A DNA stretch of 64,000 bases from assembly GCA_037576195.1 (NCBI GenBank), contig CM075101.1:36704001-36768000 (forward strand), written 5' to 3'. A program made the position numbers and the translations under genes. The notes below the pieces were generated by a model. That model was not told where the DNA came from, searched no databases, and saw nothing but the letters and a program-made list of their open reading frames with translations. The stretch comes from Phytoseiulus persimilis. Lineage: Eukaryota > Arthropoda > Arachnida > Mesostigmata > Phytoseiidae. Within the stretch, counting starts at the first letter, position 1. Each line of letters begins with the position of its first letter. Below, piece by piece: positions 59,897 to 64,000 of this stretch.

Positions 59897-61024
59897 GGTT
59901 CTCGAGAAGGAGAAAGAGAGCAAGGACGAACCAGCAAGAGCTCGAGCGGGATATACGCGATGAGAAGACGGAGTGACACATGCTGACACAGTACCCTTCG
60001 CAGCGGCTGTATCCGCTGGAGGCAAGCGAACGCGCTAGCAGGTACGAAAGCGACCACGGAGGGAAACAGACAGGAAAGGTAACAACAGCCAGCGAGCTCA
60101 CTCGGAAAGAAAGAAAGCAACCGACCGACCTTTCCTGCTTCTCCGTCCAGGAGACAGATGGCTAGGTGGACAAGAGTACTGACGGACGGCAAAGAGGAGT
60201 TCAAGAAGACGTCCTCCGAACATCCAAGCCAGCTTTTTGAAAAACATATTCCAAAACTGATGTCACCCCAGGAACTTCTGATGGCTTCTCGACATCTTGA
60301 ATCCGAGAGAATAGCGCTCTGTTTTCCCAACCCCGCTCGTCCAAGTGTACAGGTTTTTGGAGGCGATGTCAGAGCACTGTCCTGTGGTGAATTCACCCTT
60401 TCGAAGTCTCCGTGACGGCAGCGACGCCGTGAAACATGGAGCCTAGTCGGAGAACGATTCTTTGTAGAATGTACCTTCACCGCCCACTCTGGGATTCACA
60501 ACCTTGGTGTGTCGAAGTTGTCAAAGCTAAACGATCGGAGAACGTAGCTGTTCTTGCGTGCGTCCGCGTGAGCACCCGTAGATTTCCGCTCGTCACGTAT
60601 TTAATACTACTCTGGACAGATGACCACGTCAACATTGAAACGTCGACTTAAACCTCACACAGCGAGCGGTGGACGGACGTGTGGCAGCGTCCGCGGGTGT
60701 TCGCAGCCGGCAAACGTTGATCCCTCAGCTTGTGAACCGAGCGGAGTATGAGTCGAAGGAGGCGACTGAAAGATGCTGAAGACCCCGTTCTCTGGAAGCT
60801 GTTATTTTATGCGACTGCGCCTGTTTGCCGTGGAGTCTCTCCGGAAACCGCTTGCGAGCCTCTGATTGCAGAAAGCTTTCACTCCGCCATCGACTCGCCG
60901 TTGGCGATCAGAGCACCAGCCGTCACTCTCTACAAAGGGCGAGCTGTCATGCTCGTTGAGTCGGCGATTACCTTATGGTGGCCAATAGAAATGTAAGGGT
61001 TGACATAGTGGTGATTTTACCTAT

Positions 61025-61400
61025 TCACGGGTTTTGCAGCAGTTTCGACGTCATTGTTTCGATGGTCCAGGAGCGATTGTTTCGCCAAGCCTTTTCGAAC
61101 CAAGCTCCTGAGCGCCTGCTTAATATCGAACCCAATCCGGAGCCGATCTGAGGAAAAACGGTCGAAACGTGTGTGAACTTTCCCAGAGTGCGGACCAGCT
61201 CAACACACCTTCGCGCATATGGATCATGACATAACCCTCGGTCGAGCCCGGCATCCATGAACAATATTATCAATAGAGCTCCCGGCGGAGGATAATCGTC
61301 GTGTGTCTCTCGAAGGACTCTCGTTCCAGGTTTTCTTGAACCGCATGCGCTTCCGTGGAACGTCTTCCGAAGAGCCTGATTTAACGCGTTAGATCGTCAT
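61025..61400 (-). CDS. Candidate exon, unknown gene (copy B)
   Basis: Identical counterpart of the candidate exon at 56770-57145, shifted by 4,255 bp, with the same open frame and the same lack of a start codon. Confidence 0.3.
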
Positions 61401-62955
61401 GTGCCCGCAGGGGTCTCTTCAGACCCCGGTTGAGGATCATTAATTCCGGTTTTCCTCCGGATCATTAATTCCGGTTCCCAAGCGTTCCCGCAGTGTATTT
61501 AGCGGTCATTGTTAACATCGTCTGATTCCATATGAACTCAATTGCTAAGGTTCAGCGTGTCCTCTGCGGGACGAACTTGATCCTTTGGATTTTCGGTGTT
61601 TCCAGCGATTCTCCGCTTGTACGAGGATTCATTTGCAGAGTTCGATCAGAGCGAGTTATCCTCTTCCAGAGAGGCTCCCACTCGAGCATTCCGAGAGTTT
61701 CAACTACCATCGAGAGTAGAGCCCATGAGACAAGGGGCTGCTGCGGTTGTGAGGCACCGGTGCCAGTCTTTCACTGCTAGTGTTCCAGTTCTGTCTCTCA
61801 CTGTTGACACGAGGAGAAAGCAAGAACTTCTGGCAGATGCTACAGCGCTTGGGAAGTGATTTCGGACTCGTTCGAATGCGGCAATTGGCCATGAACCTCC
61901 GGCGATTTTCAATTCAACTACAAAAGAGTGCAGACTGTTTCAATTTTTGAACGCTGTTAGGAGACAGCACTGTTTATTAGAAAAATACATTTCTTCCTGT
62001 AAAAATAGCTCCGACTGCGGCCTAATTTTCCAGAAAGTGTGTTTCGCCTTGCAGTAAACATATGTTAGATGGTTTTTTCAACGACTCCAATTGAGACCGG
62101 GCCGGAGCCTTAGTTTTTGATCAGGTTCTGACCAGCTCTGGCCACCGCTGCTAGAAAGTATCAACCAGTCCGGTCGCTTTGATGAACACGCTCTAAACAT
62201 TTACACTGCCATCAATCCCCTTGTTCTGGTTGCTTGAGAACGGGAAACATCGAAAGAAAAATCACCGTTTGATTCGTACTACCGTCAAGATAGTACACAC
62301 GGACATTCACGCAGCTCAACACCACAACGATCAGTCTCTATACAGGAGATAGTGATTTTTCCCGCTCCTTGTCTGTTGCTTGAAATCGGAACGGTTAGAA
62401 GAAAAATTGAGGAGACAGAAACGCTCTTGAACGACGTCTGCATTTGTAGAAAGAATGATAGAAAGCATTTACCAAAGGTTCCCGACCGACCCTCATCTCG
62501 ATGTTTCTCTTCGATTGGACTGAATACATAGGAGAAACCCTCTCAACTCTTTGGCGGACCTTCCCATGATTGAGCTACCGTAAGGATGTGGTGAGTCAAC
62601 AACTTGCGAATTACATAATCCGTCGGGTCTCATTTATCTTAGTCTCGAATTGGTGGTCTATGAAGTTAATGAAACAAGAGTTCTTAGTTCAATTTGTACA
62701 ACATTTACAACGTAGCCGCACATCTTCACCCTGGAGTCCATGGATTCATCTATGTATTCATTGATCATCCACTGAAGACATTCGCCGAGTCCATCTGAAC
62801 CGCATGGATGTCAGCGATGAGGATTCGTTCTTCCTGTCCCGTATGGCTGCCGCCTTCCGCTCGACCGACCATTGGATCTGAAGGTATTTTTCAGTTTTGC
62901 AGCTAATCTGTAAGTATCACATTTGTGTTTGACGATAACATTGGAGAGCCTGTAG

Positions 62956-63474
62956 TTATAGCCCGGTAGTCTGGATCCAGTTGAGCATGGCGGGATCCTG
63001 TTTTGGATAGACTACATGAAGTTGACCACTGCCTTCCTGGAACGGCTGCAACGGAAGGAGTAACAGGATCAAGTCGCGAGTTAACGAAAAACATCCGTCC
63101 GGCTCCGCATCCAATCGAGGCACAGGAGCATGAGTCGTCGGAGCCTCAGATCCCGAGAAGGGGCCCCCGCATCGTAGACGAAGAAAAGAGCGCTGCCTAC
63201 CTGCATGTGGTGCGTCATGAGGATCGGGTTCCCTTGGGGAGAGTGTAACGAAGGCGGCATCGGCCCCAAAGCTGATAGAACGGCTCCGTCTTCGTCTTCT
63301 TCGGATATCTCGGTCAGTTCGCGTGAACAGACGGCGCCTGGAAGAAGGGATTCGAATTCGAGGATTCTTCCAAGGAAGAGCAGATACCCCCCTTTCCACA
63401 GGGTGTGAGCCGATACCGCGGCAATATTTTCCCCAAGCAACCATACAGCGAACGAGCGAGCTGGGAAGCAGCCA
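62956..63474 (-). CDS. Candidate 3'-terminal exons of an unknown gene (copy B)
   Basis: Exons 63201-63474 and 62956-63045 (complement) repeat those of copy A exactly, with the same splice sites and stop. If the duplication is real, this copy is the one likely to be connected to the intact upstream part of the gene beyond the window. Confidence 0.45.
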   Translation of the reverse strand, partial: WLLPSSLVRCMVAWGKYCRGIGSHPVERGVSALPWKNPRIRIPSSRRRLFTRTDRDIRRRRRRSRSISFGADAAFVTLSPREPDPHDAPHAGRQRSFLRLRCGGPFSGSEAPTTHAPVPRLDAEPDGCFSLTRDLILLLLPLQPFQEGSGQLHVVYPKQDPAMLNWIQTTGL

Positions 63475-63518
63475 CTAAGGAAACATTGACCTCTGCTCCA
63501 ATGACTTGTCGGCAGTTT

Positions 63519-64000
63519 TTAGGGGCTGCTATCCGCCGTCATCAGCGCCGCTCTCTGATAAAAAATCGCTCTCGGTGAACTCCACTTCATCTCTTTTTCG
63601 GAGAGCCAAACGAGAACGCAGCGAGCCTGCTCGGCCGCCACTCTCGAGTAAGCCAGTCGGGAGCACACACATGTAATGATGAATAGATCGCAACTCGCGG
63701 GATCTCGAGTACACGGAGTAAAGGCGATGCCGCCCAACGTTACGGCTCAAAGTCATCGCCTGGGTTAACAGCGGCCCAACCAAGACCGCAGGAACTGAGA
63801 TCATAACTCGCGTTCGCTCAGCTCTGGAGCCGAATGAACTCTTTGTTGAGCCTGTCGAGATTGGAAGCACGTCTCCAAGACTCATCTCCGATTCGGAGTC
63901 ATCCCTGTAGCTCCCATTCGGTCGAAGCCACCGTTCGCTCGACGTATTTATCTATTCATCTGAGAAGGCGTGCAAACGCACGTGGATTCATCTGTCGACT
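63519..64000 (-). CDS. Candidate upstream exons of the same gene (copy B, truncated)
   Basis: Counterpart of 59264-59745. The exon beginning at 63904 is complete on its 5' side; the preceding one (63982 onward) is cut by the window end. The frames compete in the same way as in copy A near 63,530-63,740. Confidence 0.35.

Larger units (their letters stand above)
59897..64000 (+). repeat. Tandem duplication, copy B (runs off the window)
   Basis: This is the second copy of the 4,255-bp unit, truncated by the window at a point equal to 59,745 in copy A. All frames match copy A in length and predicted protein. The unit should end at 64,151. Confidence 0.93.

Noticed and set aside
1-64000. CRISPR array or bacterial operon structure
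   Set aside because: The genes are split by GT-AG introns and encode eukaryotic organelle and nuclear proteins. The regular array at 30 kb has no spacers.

Overview
The window is eukaryotic nuclear DNA from an animal, most likely an arthropod. A mite or tick is my best guess, resting on the style of the encoded proteins and not on any diagnostic marker. Genes have GT-AG introns of about 80-580 bp and a few very long coding exons. They lie in clusters separated by repeat-bearing stretches with no recognisable genes.

Layout: 0-5.5 kb has no recognised gene but holds a foldback-type inverted-repeat element (848-1777). The main gene cluster is at 5.5-18.4 kb: a hypothetical ORF (-); protein disulfide isomerase A6 (-); mitochondrial sulfide:quinone oxidoreductase (+); the intronless SAGA deubiquitinase USP22/Nonstop (-); RNA polymerase I subunit RPA43 (+); and a small secreted helical protein (-) with a TATA box and poly(A) signal. 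PDIA6/SQOR and USP22/RPA43 are head-to-head pairs. The SQOR/USP22 and RPA43/secreted-protein pairs are convergent.

18.4-36.9 kb is gene-poor. It holds one candidate two-exon orphan gene (24.7-25.6 kb), a three-copy dispersed repeat, a hAT-type MITE with an 8-bp target duplication, and a 26-copy 45-bp minisatellite whose unit also occurs inside the foldback element at 1.3 kb.

36.9-43.7 kb holds tRNA pseudouridine synthase PUS1 (+), with two in-frame starts, and V-ATPase subunit a (+).

43.7-55.6 kb is again poor in recognisable genes. It contains a 2.7-kb palindrome (45.4-48.1 kb) with AACCGC-rich ends typical of hAT-like elements. From 55,642 to the window end there is a direct tandem duplication with a period of exactly 4,255 bp. 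It carries 3' exons of at least one minus-strand gene and is either very recent or an assembly artefact.

The recognised genes are housekeeping functions (ER folding, sulfide oxidation, chromatin deubiquitination, rRNA transcription, tRNA modification, organelle acidification) and do not form a pathway. The unusual biology lies in the repeat structures and the unassigned genes. All homology calls are from recognition of motifs, without database searches.
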